In this document: positions 1-10,504 of the stretch, piece after piece
How positions within the stretch are numbered: position 1 is the stretch's first letter
Layout of the letters: every line of letters begins with the position of its first letter
Assembly (NCBI GenBank): GCA_911810475.1
Contig: OU461276.1
Coordinates: forward strand, 3,535,501 to 3,599,500
Reading direction: 5' to 3'
Length of the DNA stretch: 64,000 nt
DNA from: Candidatus Celerinatantimonas neptuna
GTDB taxonomy: Bacteria > Pseudomonadota > Gammaproteobacteria > Enterobacterales > Celerinatantimonadaceae
Program-made: the position numbers and the translations under genes
Notes under the pieces: model-generated
What the model was told of the DNA's origin: nothing
Database searches by the model: none
The model's input: only the letters and a program-made list of their open reading frames with translations

Positions 1-369
1 TTGGGGGTATCAAGAAGCGGGAAAACTCCAACAGGGCTTTATATGGCAATGCAATTTGGGTTACGTGTTGTGAATTATCCTTTTATTGCAGAAGATCTGA
101 ATGCACTTAGATTATTGCCGGAATTTGAGATTCATCGTTATAAATTATTTGGATTAACGATTGATGCGCAGCGCCTGACCGAAGTGAGAGAAAATCGTCT
201 TGCAGGGAGTCAATATGCCAGCAAGCAGCAGTGTGCTCATGAACTTGCTTGTGTAGAAACCTTATTCCGCCAGGAAGCGATTCCGTATATCAATACCAGC
301 CAACTATCGGTTGAGGAGATATCAACCCGAATTTTAGAACAAACCGGATTTAACCGGAAGTTATGCTAG
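1..369 (+). CDS. ppsR: PEP synthase regulatory kinase/pyrophosphorylase, C-terminal part
   Basis: Partial gene whose 5' end lies before the window. PpsR-type enzymes inactivate and reactivate phosphoenolpyruvate synthase by ADP-dependent phosphorylation and Pi-dependent dephosphorylation of a threonine. The visible part opens with the family P-loop-like motif [10 protein letters not shown], followed by the conserved Y-x-A-x-Q-x-G and NYPF segments, and ends at a TAG stop. About 122 residues of a protein usually near 270 are present. It converges on metG, with a short hairpin between them. Family assignment is by motif recognition; confidence is good. Confidence 0.85.
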   Translation: MGVSRSGKTPTGLYMAMQFGLRVVNYPFIAEDLNALRLLPEFEIHRYKLFGLTIDAQRLTEVRENRLAGSQYASKQQCAHELACVETLFRQEAIPYINTSQLSVEEISTRILEQTGFNRKLC

Positions 370-393
370 ACCCAATCGAAGTTAAAAGAAAAT

Positions 394-409
394 GGCCTCA
401 AAGGAGGCC
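394..409. terminator. Hairpin between convergent ppsR and metG
   Basis: GGCCTC and GAGGCC form a 6-bp stem with a 4-base loop in the gap between the two convergent genes. The following tract is only weakly T-rich, so it is a modest bidirectional terminator candidate. Confidence 0.5.
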
Positions 410-422
410 TTATAAATATCAG

Positions 423-2459
423 TTATTTAATGCGCATACCAGGTTCTGCACCTTCATCAGGGCTTAATAACCAGATATCTTTTCCTCCGGGCCCTGCTGC
501 GGCAATCATGCCTTCTGACACTCCGAATCGCATTTTTCGCGGAGCCAGATTTGCAACCATAACGGTTAATTTTCCTTCAAGATCTTCAGGGTTATAAGCG
601 GATTTTATGCCTGCAAAGACTTGTCGTGTTTCTCCACCTAGATCCAACTGTAACTTGAGTAATTTATTGGCTTTTGGTACGTGTTCTGCTTTGGTTATGC
701 GGGCAACACGTAAGTCGATTTTTGCAAAATCATCAAACTCAATTGTTTCACTGATTGGTTCATCTGTCAGATGTGAAGTTGCAGCTTGTGATTGCGTCTG
801 TTGCATCTGAGTTAAGTCTTGCTTGGAGCTTTCAATCATTGCTTCAATTTCTGCCATTTCAACACGTTGTAGTAGTGGTTTGAATGGATTAATTGAAGCG
901 CCAAAAATTGGCTTATGAATTGATTGCCATGTCAGCTTGGTATTGAGTAGCTGTTCAGTTTGTGAAGCCAGTTCAGGTAAAATCGGTTTTAAATAGATAA
1001 TGAGTATTCGGAAAAGTTCTAAAGCAAGCGAGCAAACATTATGAGCTTGTTGGTTGGTTGCTTCATCTTTAATTAATTTCCACGGTGCCTGTTCAGCAAT
1101 ATATTGGTTCGCTTTATCAGCTAAGGCCATAATTTCACGAACAGCTTTACCAAATTCTCTCTGCTCAAAATAGGAGGCTATTTGTTCATTAGCATTCACA
1201 AAATGTTCTAGCAGTTCAGGTTGAGCTATATGTTCAGATAATTTGCCATTAAATCGCTTATGAATAAAACCCGCTGTACGGCTGGCAATATTAATGACTT
1301 TGCCGACAAGATCTGAGTTGACGCGTTGTGCAAAGTCTTCGAGATTCAGGTCTAAATCATCAAGACGACTATTTAATTTTGCAGCATAGTAATAGCGAAG
1401 ATAAGTTGGATTTAAATGCTTCAGATAGGTGCTGGCTTGAATAAATGTCCCTTTTGATTTAGACATTTTAGCGCCGTTAACAGTGACATAACCATGAGCA
1501 AAAATGCTGGTTGGTTTTCTGAATCCGGCTCCGTCTAACATTGCAGGCCAAAATAGACCATGGAAATAGATGATATCTTTTCCAATAAAGTGGTAGACCT
1601 CAGCATCGGAATTCTTATTCCAGAATGCATCAAAATCAACATTGTGTTGATCACAATAGTTTTTAAAAGAACCCATATAGCCAATGGGAGCATCCAACCA
1701 GACGTAAAAATATTTTCCGGGCGCATCTGGGATTTCAAAGCCAAAGTAGGGTGCATCACGGCTGATATCCCATTGTTGCAGGCCTTGCTCAAACCATTCT
1801 TTTAATTTATTAGCAACCCCGGTTTGCAGTGCACCTGAGTCAATCCATTTTTTGAGCATGTCTTCAAAAGCGGGTAAATCAAAGAAATAATGCTCTGATT
1901 CGCGCATTTCAGGGGTTGCACCTGAAACAGCCGAACGGGGGTTAATCAGTTCTGTGGGACTATATGTTGCGCCACAATTGTCACAGTTATCGCCGTATTG
2001 ATCTTCTGAGCCGCAGTTAGGGCATGTTCCTTTGACAAAGCGATCAGGTAAAAACATTTGTTTTTCAGGATCATAAAGCTGAGCGATGGTCCGGGTTTTA
2101 ATGTAGCCAGATGCCCGGAGCTGCTTGTAAATATATTCTGAAAATTCCCGGTTTTCGTCGCTATGGGTTGAATAATAGTTATCAAATCCAATCTGGAACC
2201 CTGAAAAATCGTTCATATGTTCCTGGCGAACCTGATCAATCATCTCTTCGGGTTTAATGCCCATTTGCTGGGCTTTTAACATGATTGGTGTTCCGTGCGC
2301 ATCATCTGCGCAGATGTGGTAACACTGATGTCCGCGTAAACGTTGAAAACGAACCCAGATGTCGGTTTGTATATGTTCAAGCAAATGCCCAAGATGGATG
2401 GATCCATTTGCATAAGGCAGTGCTGAAGTGACCAGAATGTTTCGTTGTGCTGTAGTCAT
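423..2459 (-). CDS. metG: Methionyl-tRNA synthetase
   Basis: Charges tRNA-Met with methionine in the cytoplasm. The class I signature HLGH lies at residues 22-25 and the KMSKS loop near residue 330. A zinc knuckle with paired CxxC motifs (CPNC and CDNC) spans about residues 145-161. The C-terminal EMAP/Trbp111-type tRNA-binding domain, used for dimerisation, begins near residue 575. At 678 residues it matches the E. coli enzyme (677). It is divergent from apbC, with about 145 bp between the two starts. No truncation or missing motif is seen. Confidence 0.97.
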   Translation of the reverse strand: MTTAQRNILVTSALPYANGSIHLGHLLEHIQTDIWVRFQRLRGHQCYHICADDAHGTPIMLKAQQMGIKPEEMIDQVRQEHMNDFSGFQIGFDNYYSTHSDENREFSEYIYKQLRASGYIKTRTIAQLYDPEKQMFLPDRFVKGTCPNCGSEDQYGDNCDNCGATYSPTELINPRSAVSGATPEMRESEHYFFDLPAFEDMLKKWIDSGALQTGVANKLKEWFEQGLQQWDISRDAPYFGFEIPDAPGKYFYVWLDAPIGYMGSFKNYCDQHNVDFDAFWNKNSDAEVYHFIGKDIIYFHGLFWPAMLDGAGFRKPTSIFAHGYVTVNGAKMSKSKGTFIQASTYLKHLNPTYLRYYYAAKLNSRLDDLDLNLEDFAQRVNSDLVGKVINIASRTAGFIHKRFNGKLSEHIAQPELLEHFVNANEQIASYFEQREFGKAVREIMALADKANQYIAEQAPWKLIKDEATNQQAHNVCSLALELFRILIIYLKPILPELASQTEQLLNTKLTWQSIHKPIFGASINPFKPLLQRVEMAEIEAMIESSKQDLTQMQQTQSQAATSHLTDEPISETIEFDDFAKIDLRVARITKAEHVPKANKLLKLQLDLGGETRQVFAGIKSAYNPEDLEGKLTVMVANLAPRKMRFGVSEGMIAAAGPGGKDIWLLSPDEGAEPGMRIK

Positions 2460-2603
2460 GCTGATTCTAATGCTTCAATTTAGGTGAGAAATTTATATAT
2501 TCCGTTCATCCTACCTGATCAAGTCAATTTTTCCTAGATGTGCCATCGCCAGAACAAACGAAATGGGTATAATACAGACAAGTAAAAAGATAAGAGTGAA
2601 ATA

Positions 2604-3620
2604 ATGGAAAATCAGGTTTTTCAACATAAACCGGAGCAGTGGTCATTATCTATAGGGGAATCAGGTTGGCTTAAGCCAGGTGAAAATCCAGATCGACCAT
2701 GGGTTTTTGCACCACCATTTGCGTGTCCAAACGTTGCAAAATTGCTTGAAAGCCAGTTGCCTGGGTTGCATTATGCGCCAGATGTAAGTGCCCGTCTCGT
2801 CAAGGGTAAAACAAGTACACCAATTCCGGGTGTTAAAAATATTATTGCCATCAGTTCAGCCAAAGGTGGGGTCGGTAAATCATCTGTTACCGTAAATATT
2901 GCAACTGCACTTGCAGCCAGTGGTGTGAAAGTCGGGATTCTTGATGCTGATATTTATGGCCCATCAGTTCCTTTGTTATTGGGTATAGAAGGACACCAAC
3001 CTATTTCCCACGATGGGAAAACCATGGAACCTTTGTATGCGCATGGGGTATATGCCAATAGTATAGGGTTCTTACAGCCACCTGAAGAAGCTGCGATTTG
3101 GCGGGGACCAATGGCAAGTAAGGCTTTGTTGCAATTATTACAGGAAACAAACTGGCCTGAGCTGGATTATTTGCTGATTGATATGCCTCCAGGTACTGGT
3201 GATATTCAGCTGACTATGTCTCAACAGATGCCTGTAACTGCAAGTGTTGTCGTGACTACGTCTCAATCTTTGGCACTGCGTGATGCTCATAAAGGGATTT
3301 CGATGTTTCATCATGTTGAGGTTCCTGTACTCGGAATTATCGAAAACATGAGTTATCATATTTGCCCGTCATGTGGTGATAAACATTTTCTTTTCGGGCA
3401 AAAGGGTGCGCAGATGCTCAGTGAAGCAACTCACCTCTCAATTTTGGCAAGTTTACCGTTCGATCATTTGATGAATGAATGCAACGAGACCGGGCAGAAT
3501 CTCCAGCAAAAAGATTGCCCGAGTAAGGCGCTTTATCTGGCATTAGGTGAGCAACTGACCACATGTTTGTACTTTTTTTCGACGGCTCGTCCTGAATCAA
3601 TATCGGTACAAGTCGTTTAG
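2604..3620 (+). CDS. apbC: Iron-sulfur cluster carrier P-loop ATPase (Mrp/ApbC)
   Basis: Cytoplasmic Mrp/NBP35-family ATPase that carries Fe-S clusters to apoproteins. The deviant Walker A motif AKGGVGKS lies at about residues 86-93, and the cluster-binding CPSC motif is at about 254-257. The N-terminal MIP18-like segment is short and divergent, so the protein is 338 residues against about 369 in E. coli. It is transcribed divergently from metG, the arrangement seen in enterics and vibrios. A stem-loop follows the stop. Confidence 0.93.
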   Translation: MENQVFQHKPEQWSLSIGESGWLKPGENPDRPWVFAPPFACPNVAKLLESQLPGLHYAPDVSARLVKGKTSTPIPGVKNIIAISSAKGGVGKSSVTVNIATALAASGVKVGILDADIYGPSVPLLLGIEGHQPISHDGKTMEPLYAHGVYANSIGFLQPPEEAAIWRGPMASKALLQLLQETNWPELDYLLIDMPPGTGDIQLTMSQQMPVTASVVVTTSQSLALRDAHKGISMFHHVEVPVLGIIENMSYHICPSCGDKHFLFGQKGAQMLSEATHLSILASLPFDHLMNECNETGQNLQQKDCPSKALYLALGEQLTTCLYFFSTARPESISVQVV

Positions 3621-3634
3621 AACGAATTTATCTT

Positions 3635-3663
3635 AAACCCCGTCCGCATTTAGAACGGGGTTT
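3635..3663 (+). terminator. Terminator after apbC
   Basis: AAACCCCGT pairs with ACGGGGTTT (9-bp stem, 11-base loop) just after the apbC stop, followed by a T-rich tract. Confidence 0.75.
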
Positions 3664-3704
3664 GTGTATGTAAAAATTATAACTAGCTATAAATAAAAAT
3701 AATT

Positions 3705-4361
3705 ATGTCGAAGTCATCCCAATGTGTGGTGATCGGTATCGCCGGTGCCTCAGCGTCAGGTAAGAGCTTATTTGCTCAAAGTGTTTATCGGGAAGTGAGT
3801 GATGAATTAGGTGCAGACTGCATCAGTGTCATATCTGAAGATAGTTATTATAAAGATCAGTCAAATATGACAATGGCTCAACGGGTCAGAACAAATTACG
3901 ATCATCCAAAGTCAATGGATCATGCGTTATTAGTCGAACATCTAATTCAGTTGAAATCTGGTCAGTCAATCGAATTACCACAGTATTCATACAAAGAGCA
4001 TACGCGTCTGGCGGAAACTGTCGCATTTCAACCTTCCAGGATTATTATCTTAGAAGGTATTTTGTTGTTTACTGATGAAGCGATAAGAGAGCAACTTGAT
4101 GCCAGCATCTTTATGGATACGCCACTGGATATATGTCTGGCACGGCGTATTGAACGTGATGTCCGTGAAAGAGGGCGAACATTAGAATCGGTTTTGGCGC
4201 AGTATCACTTAACCGTTCGCCCTATGTTTAAGCAATTTATTGAACCATCAAAAGAATATGCGGATGTGATTATTCCCAGAGGTGGAAAAAATAGAATTGC
4301 AATTGAGATCATTAAAACTCGTATCCGTCATTTATTGGCTCAGTCAGGAGAAAAACGTTAA
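3705..4361 (+). CDS. udk: Uridine/cytidine kinase
   Basis: Phosphorylates uridine and cytidine to UMP and CMP in pyrimidine salvage. The P-loop [11 protein letters not shown] is at residues 11-21, and the family motifs [12 protein letters not shown] and [13 protein letters not shown] follow in order. Length is 218 residues, close to the E. coli 213. The TAA stop overlaps the ATG of dcd (TAATG), so the two are translationally coupled; dcd and asmA follow as in enteric bacteria. Confidence 0.96.
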   Translation: MSKSSQCVVIGIAGASASGKSLFAQSVYREVSDELGADCISVISEDSYYKDQSNMTMAQRVRTNYDHPKSMDHALLVEHLIQLKSGQSIELPQYSYKEHTRLAETVAFQPSRIIILEGILLFTDEAIREQLDASIFMDTPLDICLARRIERDVRERGRTLESVLAQYHLTVRPMFKQFIEPSKEYADVIIPRGGKNRIAIEIIKTRIRHLLAQSGEKR

Positions 4362-4954
4362 TGCGTTTATGTGATATAGATATAGAACGTTATATGGAAC
4401 AAGGGCTGATTGTCATCGAACCTGCTCCGACTAAAGGTATGATTAGCGGTGTTACCGTTGATATTCGTCTGGGACATGAGTTCAGAGTCTTTAACGATCA
4501 CACTGCGCCTTATATTGATTTAAGCGGACCCAAAGAGCGCGTCACTGAGCAACTTCATAAGGTGATGAGCGATGAGATCTATATTGCAGATGAAGATGCG
4601 TTCTTTTTGCATCCCGGTGAATTAGCTCTGGCTGCAACGTATGAGTCAGTTACTTTGCCAGATAATCTGGTTGGTTGGCTGGATGGGCGCTCATCTTTGG
4701 CCCGATTAGGGCTGATGGTTCATGTAACCGCTCATCGTATAGATCCCGGCTGGTCAGGGAAAATTGTTTTAGAATTTTTCAACTCAGGCAAATTACCACT
4801 TGCTCTGCGTCCTAAGATGGCGATTGGTGCGCTTAACTTTGAGACATTATCAGCACCGGCTGCCCGTCCATATAATAAGCGAATCAATGCAAAATATAAG
4901 AATCAACAGGGGGCTGTAGCGAGTCGAATTGATGAAGATGAACGAGATTGTTAG
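4361..4954 (+). CDS. dcd: dCTP deaminase
   Basis: Deaminates dCTP to dUTP, supplying dTMP synthesis. The trimeric dUTPase-like fold is recognised from HPGELALA, the [10 protein letters not shown] loop (about residues 109-118) and IVLEFFNSG, whose glutamate is residue 138, the catalytic position in the E. coli enzyme. Length is 197 residues against 193. The start overlaps the udk stop, and asmA begins six bases after its stop. Confidence 0.96.
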   Translation: MRLCDIDIERYMEQGLIVIEPAPTKGMISGVTVDIRLGHEFRVFNDHTAPYIDLSGPKERVTEQLHKVMSDEIYIADEDAFFLHPGELALAATYESVTLPDNLVGWLDGRSSLARLGLMVHVTAHRIDPGWSGKIVLEFFNSGKLPLALRPKMAIGALNFETLSAPAARPYNKRINAKYKNQQGAVASRIDEDERDC

Positions 4955-4960
4955 AACTGC

Positions 4961-6553
4961 ATGATACGCAAGATCCTATTTGGCCTTTTTGCCGTTTTGA
5001 TTATCACAGGCGCTGCAGTTGCAGCCCTGTTGTTGACTGTTAAGCCTAACGATCTTAAACGTGTTTTACAGCAAGAAGTTATGGCAAAAACCGGCCGCCA
5101 GCTGATTATTCATGGCGATATGCACTGGCGGTTCTGGCCTGAGCTTGGCTTTTCAGCAAGGTCTGTTAGTCTTCGGGATGATTCGGAGTTTCATCGGGGA
5201 GAATTACTTTCTATCGGTAAAATGAGGATGAGTATTTCTCCTCTTGATTTAGTCAGACATCGCCTAGAGCTTAAAGAACTTGTATTGTCAAATGTTAAGC
5301 TAAACTGGCTCCGGCGCAAAAACGGACGTATCAACTTGAATGTGCTTCTTGGTGACATTCGCCGGGCATCATTCAATGATCAGAATGATATTTCATCATC
5401 GTGGCAGTTTTCAATGCATCGCATTGAAATTAACAATGCCAGTATGGACATCATTGATCGACATGATCGTTTTCATGTTCGTTTAACTCATATTAATGCA
5501 AGGCTTGGGAATCTGCTTGTTGATCAATCACGACATCTATCGTTTAATTTCCATTATAACGATGGTAAGAGAGTGTTTTATAGCCATGGAGAGGGGGACT
5601 TTCGAGTCACGCCTGATTGGCAGCAATGGTCTCTGAGCGGTTTAAAACAGCAGGCTATTTTTAAAGGAGAATTGGCTAAACAAGGGATTAATGCACTTAA
5701 GGTTGAGACGGGTGTTATTTATGATTCACATCAGCATCTTCTCAGTTTTCGTCCTTTTTCTGTGAGAGTTAATCAACAATCCCCGCTCAATGGGCAGTTT
5801 GTTCTGAATCTGTCAAAACAACCCACACATTTATCGTTTAGCTTGTCTTCAAACCACCTTCAGTTACCCGCAGGATTGACGTTATTAAACAGAATTGCAC
5901 TTTACCATGGGCCAGCATTTAAGAAAATTCATGCTCAGGGACAGTTTAAAGCGAACCAGGTAGAGATTGGAAAACTTCATTTTGGAAATTTATTAACGGA
6001 TATTGAGCTGAGTGGTGGTTCGTTAAAATTAAAACAGGTTACTTCAGATTTTTATAATGGTAATTTAACGGCCAGCGGTTCACTAGATCTCGCTCGTACT
6101 CATGCCAGAGTGAAAATGGAAACTGATTTTGTGGGTGTATCAGTATCTAAATTGATCAAGAATATTTGTGATATTCAAAAACCCGTAACTGGAACATTAC
6201 GCATAAGTACCCAGTTAGAAGGGGTATTACCCATTGATCACTTTGATCAATTAGAAGGGCGTTTGCAGGCAAATCTGAGCCAGTCATTGTGGTCTGGCGT
6301 GGATTTAAGCCGGGGAGCTCTGCGTGGGATGACCCATCTTCAGGATCTCAATATTCGTGTTCATCTGGATAACAGGCAGCTTTTATGGGATTCATTATCT
6401 ATGACATTGAAAAATGGTGCGGTTTTCCAGGGTAAAGGCGAGTGGACGGCTAATCGACATTTACGTGTACACCTTAAAAGTGATAACCGTTCTCGAATGA
6501 TTTTATTTAGTCGTAGCTGTTATGATCCGATTGAACAGATAACCCGGCGTTAG
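4961..6553 (+). CDS. asmA: AsmA family inner-membrane-anchored protein
   Basis: AsmA-like proteins are anchored in the inner membrane with a long periplasmic beta-rich domain and are linked to outer-membrane assembly or phospholipid transport. There is one N-terminal transmembrane segment (about residues 4-26), then a typical AsmA N-terminal domain with the RQLIIHGD and FSARSVSLRD segments. At 530 residues it is shorter than E. coli AsmA (617). The last gene of udk-dcd-asmA, the conserved order. Confidence 0.88.
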   Translation: MIRKILFGLFAVLIITGAAVAALLLTVKPNDLKRVLQQEVMAKTGRQLIIHGDMHWRFWPELGFSARSVSLRDDSEFHRGELLSIGKMRMSISPLDLVRHRLELKELVLSNVKLNWLRRKNGRINLNVLLGDIRRASFNDQNDISSSWQFSMHRIEINNASMDIIDRHDRFHVRLTHINARLGNLLVDQSRHLSFNFHYNDGKRVFYSHGEGDFRVTPDWQQWSLSGLKQQAIFKGELAKQGINALKVETGVIYDSHQHLLSFRPFSVRVNQQSPLNGQFVLNLSKQPTHLSFSLSSNHLQLPAGLTLLNRIALYHGPAFKKIHAQGQFKANQVEIGKLHFGNLLTDIELSGGSLKLKQVTSDFYNGNLTASGSLDLARTHARVKMETDFVGVSVSKLIKNICDIQKPVTGTLRISTQLEGVLPIDHFDQLEGRLQANLSQSLWSGVDLSRGALRGMTHLQDLNIRVHLDNRQLLWDSLSMTLKNGAVFQGKGEWTANRHLRVHLKSDNRSRMILFSRSCYDPIEQITRR

Positions 6554-6635
6554 AGGCTACTGAGCTTCTTAGACACTATACAAACATATGGTGGCCAGGA
6601 TTATTTATCCTGGCTAATAGTCGATTATGGCTGAT

Positions 6636-7733
6636 TTAGGTGTCGGCGTAGTAAATCCCACCTAAAATTGCCTTTCGTTGAGCGCCAGTAACTTCTGGTA
6701 AATTTCCCGATTTCTGTCGTATTGTCTGTCTAGCTAGCCAGGCAAATGCCATTGCCTCCATGGCATCTCCATTAATTCCTTCTGCATTGGTAGTGGTAAC
6801 TTTCCATTTTGATAGCCTGAGAGCCAGTTGATCCATCAGAGCCTGATTGTGAGCACCACCGCCGCAGACTAACAGTTTTCCTACTGGGAACTTTTCAACC
6901 TCAAGGGCAATTGATTCAATGGTTAGGCAAAGAAGTGTTGCTTGTATATCTTCAGGTGGTTCGTGATCACACCGGTGGCGTTGTAACCAATTAAGATTAA
7001 AATATTCCCGGCCGGTACTTTTAGGTGATGATTGCTTAAAATAAGGATCGGCAAGTAGTTCGTTTAGAAGTGATGAGTCAGGTTGGCCAGAACGAGCCCA
7101 TTGACCATTGAAATCAAAATTTTTTGTGAGAGACTGCTGGATCCAAGCATCCATCAACATATTGCCTGGCCCGGTATCATATCCCAGAGTAGGGTAACCC
7201 GGACGGATTACAGAAATATTTGCAATCCCTCCGATATTGAGAACAACTACAGTTTGTTTTTGCTTTTCAAACAGTGCCTGATGAAATATAGGCACAAATG
7301 GTGCACCCTGACCACCATATGCCAGATCTTTACGACGAAAATCAGCAACCGTGGTAATTTTTGTCCGTGCGGCAATTAAGCTGGGATCGTTCAGTTGGAT
7401 GCTAAATGGATTAGGCGTAGTTGGATTGTGGCATACCGTTTGTCCATGGCAGCCGATAGCCTGAATATCCTTTGCTGATAAATTTAGTTTTTTTAGTAAC
7501 GTATTGATTGATTTAGCATATATTCTGGCAAGTTGCGTTTCAGTTGCGCCTATATCAGATATACGTCTTGGCTTATCAAGAGATAAGTCCATTAATTCCT
7601 GACGAAGATCAGGTGGAATCATCGCATGATGACATTCTAATAATTTGGGTTTTTCCAGAGTAAAATCGACAGCGACAGCATCAATACCATCGAGACTCGT
7701 TCCAGACATCACGCCGATATAAATATCTTGCAT
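6636..7733 (-). CDS. anmK: Anhydro-N-acetylmuramic acid kinase
   Basis: Phosphorylates and opens 1,6-anhydro-MurNAc to MurNAc-6-phosphate in cell-wall recycling. The N-terminal phosphate loop GVMSGTSLDGID and the later GCHGQT, DFRRKD, GQGAPFVP, GGIANI, DTGPGN and VCGGGAHN motifs are in family order. I chose the ATG at 7733 (365 residues, preceded by AAGG) over an upstream TTG in the same frame that would add 24 atypical residues; E. coli AnmK has 369. It converges on asmA. Confidence 0.93.
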   Translation of the reverse strand: MQDIYIGVMSGTSLDGIDAVAVDFTLEKPKLLECHHAMIPPDLRQELMDLSLDKPRRISDIGATETQLARIYAKSINTLLKKLNLSAKDIQAIGCHGQTVCHNPTTPNPFSIQLNDPSLIAARTKITTVADFRRKDLAYGGQGAPFVPIFHQALFEKQKQTVVVLNIGGIANISVIRPGYPTLGYDTGPGNMLMDAWIQQSLTKNFDFNGQWARSGQPDSSLLNELLADPYFKQSSPKSTGREYFNLNWLQRHRCDHEPPEDIQATLLCLTIESIALEVEKFPVGKLLVCGGGAHNQALMDQLALRLSKWKVTTTNAEGINGDAMEAMAFAWLARQTIRQKSGNLPEVTGAQRKAILGGIYYADT

Positions 7734-8640
7734 TCCAGACCTTACTGTTAAGTTGACTTGTTCTTTGCTATTTCTTTTATCATTTGTAGAGGATTGTAGC
7801 AACAAAGACGGAGTTCTTGTTTATCTTTATGTGATGTTTGATTAAACCCCACAGGGGAATTATCTCAGGATTGGCTACGAATAAAAATATAGTTTAGAAC
7901 TGTTTATGTATTGTGAATTTAGTTAATTTTAATTAATGTGTTTAGTGATAAATTTGTTCTAAAATAACGGTTAGGATTTTATCCTGATGAATATATATAG
8001 AATATGGACTAGTGGCCAATTATCTGAGGTTCTTGCTTGCCTGGTTGAATGAAGTTATTACGTTGAGTTATTGATAAATAAATTGTTAGGATTGGAATGT
8101 TAAATATTCAAAAGGCTGTTATTGATGGCTTGTTCGTTGAACCTCGATATATGGGGTTGGGTATAGAACGCAACTGTTATTCTATATGGAAACGTTGGCT
8201 TGTCATGTTGGTCACTATGAGATTAAGCTTTATTCGATGATTAATGCGATGCTGTTTTATTGTCGAGGGGGTATTAAAGCTGATAATGATTATCTTTTAG
8301 ACGAGTCTTATTTGAATTAATTCGAATGGTGGAGCAACTTTAGTTCAAAAGAAAGCGGATCATCCGTCATATGCATTTTATTAACGGGATGATTTAGACA
8401 TACATTTATTATCAAAAATGACAATATATTTTATTGTTAATAACGATAAAATATATTATGTAATTTTTAAAAGACTTTTTAAATAATCAAGAAAGAATAT
8501 TTATTATTCTATTAAATTTGGTTTTGACTTTAACTTCTGATGAATTCTAATAGTAGGGATTTTGTTATTAACATGGCTGTACTTGATATAGAATTAATTG
8601 GTTGCAGCAGCGACTAAGATAATAAGGTAGGGTATTGTTT
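7734..8640. other. Long AT-rich intergenic region
   Basis: About 900 bases upstream of anmK with no convincing coding region on either strand; short open frames lack ribosome-binding sites and recognisable protein features. Composition is very AT-rich. It may contain the anmK promoter and decayed sequence; I see no RNA gene or repeat that I can support. Confidence 0.5.
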
Positions 8641-8642
8641 AA

Positions 8643-8671
8643 TATAAACGCGCAAATTGCGCGTTTATATT
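8643..8671. terminator. Strong palindromic terminator after the 2H protein gene
   Basis: Fifteen bases (AATATAAACGCGCAA) are followed, after one base, by their exact reverse complement, ending in a T-rich tract. It lies about 25 bases after the stop of the leftward gene beginning at 9379. Confidence 0.8.
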
Positions 8672-8695
8672 AATTTACAAAATTTTAGAGAATGA

Positions 8696-9379
8696 TTAAT
8701 GTTTAGTAAACATATATTCTGTAAGGATTTTTTTTTGTTGTCCCCATTGATCTGCGATACCAATGCCTAAACCAATGATCCGACCTTTAGCGTAAGGTGG
8801 TTTGCTTAACATCTGTTGTTTCACTAACTGAAGATTTGGGTTTCTTTCTGCTGCAAGTAGCGTTAAATGAGGCTGGAAATTTTGAAAAACATTGGGGCTT
8901 CCATAGCGTTTAAATGCGGCTAATTTATTGGGGTATTTTTTAACCCAATCAGGAAGATTTGGTGTTGGAAATCGATAGGGCTCCACAGCTAATGTAACTT
9001 TATCAGCTAATCGTTGTAACGCTTTTGACCAGGTGAGATTGATAAAAACCCAATTGCCTTTGGTAACGGTTAATCCATTGGCTATTAAAGGAATTGAACG
9101 ATTTCGCAGGGAGATTTGGTGAATTATCTGTTTGATCTTATCAATTTCGTTTTTAGAAAACTCGCTCAGATATAACGTTGTATGGACTGGCATTCCTTTA
9201 TCATAAAATGTCGTCATACCATGTTGTTTTAGTGTGTTACTTGTTTGTGCAACCAATTTCTCTATGTTCGATGAAGGAATTGCGAAAATATCTATGCTTA
9301 AATTCTGATGTACCTGAGCATAAGTTTGCAAGCTGACTGCGACTAAAGCTAAACCTATTAGGCATGTTAATTTTCTCAT
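8696..9379 (-). CDS. Secreted 2H-phosphoesterase-like protein
   Basis: Unnamed 227-residue protein. A signal peptide is clear (MRKL start, hydrophobic core, likely cleavage after TYA at residue 21). The mature part has two H-x-T motifs, HTT at 66-68 and HLT near residue 170, the defining catalytic pair of the 2H phosphoesterase (2'-5' RNA ligase-like) superfamily. Substrate is unknown; cyclic nucleotide or RNA ends are possible. I used the ATG at 9379 because the upstream extension is not signal-like. Export is unusual for this mostly cytoplasmic superfamily. It stands alone, with its own terminator. Confidence 0.65.
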   Translation of the reverse strand: MRKLTCLIGLALVAVSLQTYAQVHQNLSIDIFAIPSSNIEKLVAQTSNTLKQHGMTTFYDKGMPVHTTLYLSEFSKNEIDKIKQIIHQISLRNRSIPLIANGLTVTKGNWVFINLTWSKALQRLADKVTLAVEPYRFPTPNLPDWVKKYPNKLAAFKRYGSPNVFQNFQPHLTLLAAERNPNLQLVKQQMLSKPPYAKGRIIGLGIGIADQWGQQKKILTEYMFTKH

Positions 9380-9526
9380 ATTTTTGTCATCCTTATCAGT
9401 TAGGGAAAATATCCTGAAGCATAATTTAGTGGGTAGACTTATCACATATGAACCACAGCTTATAACAAATTGCTTTTTAACGGATGTTAGCTTCCCAGAA
9501 TGTCTTCCCTATGACAAAAGGGGATA

Positions 9527-10186
9527 CTAAGCACTTTTTTGGTGGGAATATACGGCTAACACTGTTTTTTCAGAAATGCAGAGATATTCGTCCATTGCTG
9601 TGGCGGCTTGCTCAAGTTGATTTGATTGAATCATCATGAATAATTGCGCATTTTGTTCAATATAAGGGGCATGAAGCTGTTGCGGATTATTCATATAGCT
9701 AAAGACAAGTCTTAATTCTGCGGCCATCGTTTGATACCACTTATTAAGTCGTTCGCTGTTCGCAAGAGAAACAATAGCAGCATGAAACTCAATATTTGCT
9801 GTTCCTACACTGCGCCAGTCATTTTTCTGACTGGAATGTCTGGCGTGTTTAACGGCTTCTTGCATCTGAATCAGAGCTGGGTGCATTGGGTAGGTATTTC
9901 TGATCGCATCCACTTCAATGAGTCGGCGAATCCGATAAATATCAATAATTGCTGTTATATCTGGTAGAGCAACACAAACTCCTCGATTGGGTTGGTGATC
10001 TAATATGCCTTCCTGAGTCAATAGTCTGAAGCTTTCTCGCAAGGTATTTCGAGATACATTGAGTTGATGACTTAGGGCTGCTTCTGAAAGACGTTCTGAA
10101 GGGTTTAGAACACCTTGAATAATCATTTGACGGATTGTATCTGCAATTTTTTGGCTCAGGCTTCGCAAAGAAGAATCTGAATTCAT
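9527..10186 (-). CDS. GntR/FCD family transcriptional regulator of the pxp cluster
   Basis: FadR-type regulator: an N-terminal winged helix-turn-helix (about residues 1-72, with LSEAALSHQLNVSRNTLRE) and an all-alpha FCD effector domain. Start at the ATG at 10186 (219 residues); an upstream in-frame extension encodes a hydrophobic stretch that does not fit the family. One expected FCD metal-ligand histidine, in the usual E-H-x-x-I segment, appears as asparagine (QNAQLF). It is divergent from the NRAMP-like permease and pxp genes, so it probably controls them in response to an organic acid such as 5-oxoproline. The ligand is inferred from context. Confidence 0.8.
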   Translation of the reverse strand: MNSDSSLRSLSQKIADTIRQMIIQGVLNPSERLSEAALSHQLNVSRNTLRESFRLLTQEGILDHQPNRGVCVALPDITAIIDIYRIRRLIEVDAIRNTYPMHPALIQMQEAVKHARHSSQKNDWRSVGTANIEFHAAIVSLANSERLNKWYQTMAAELRLVFSYMNNPQQLHAPYIEQNAQLFMMIQSNQLEQAATAMDEYLCISEKTVLAVYSHQKSA

Positions 10187-10504
10187 CACAACGATCACTA
10201 TTAACGAATAGAACAGGTTGATCATGGCATATTCCTTAGCACTCAACAAGTTATTCTCCCGAATCTATTTTTTGCACTCTTTAGAGTCAATATAACGAGA
10301 GTTGCACTGTCGTGGATCGTTTGGAGATTTTAATATGACATTGAAAGCCCGTTCATTTTTGGGGAATAAAAGAAAAGCATCGTATAAAAATACAGATTGT
10401 TCAACAATATAATATTCTGAATGAACAAAAAATAAATAATTGTTAATTAACTGGTCCATGGATTGCTTGATTTAGTTACGTTTTCAGATCAGGAGCACCA
10501 CCAG
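10187..10504. promoter_or_regulatory. Divergent promoter region of GntR gene and pxp cluster
   Basis: 318 bases without a credible gene. It must hold both promoters. A perfect inverted repeat, ATTGTT C AACAAT at 10396-10408, has the TTGT/ACAA arms typical of FCD-GntR operators and is the best operator candidate. AGGAG at 10492-10496 is the ribosome-binding site that fixes the permease start at 10505. Confidence 0.45.

Noticed and set aside
7083-7379. Rightward open frame inside anmK
   Set aside because: Antisense shadow of a well-supported gene, no ribosome-binding site.
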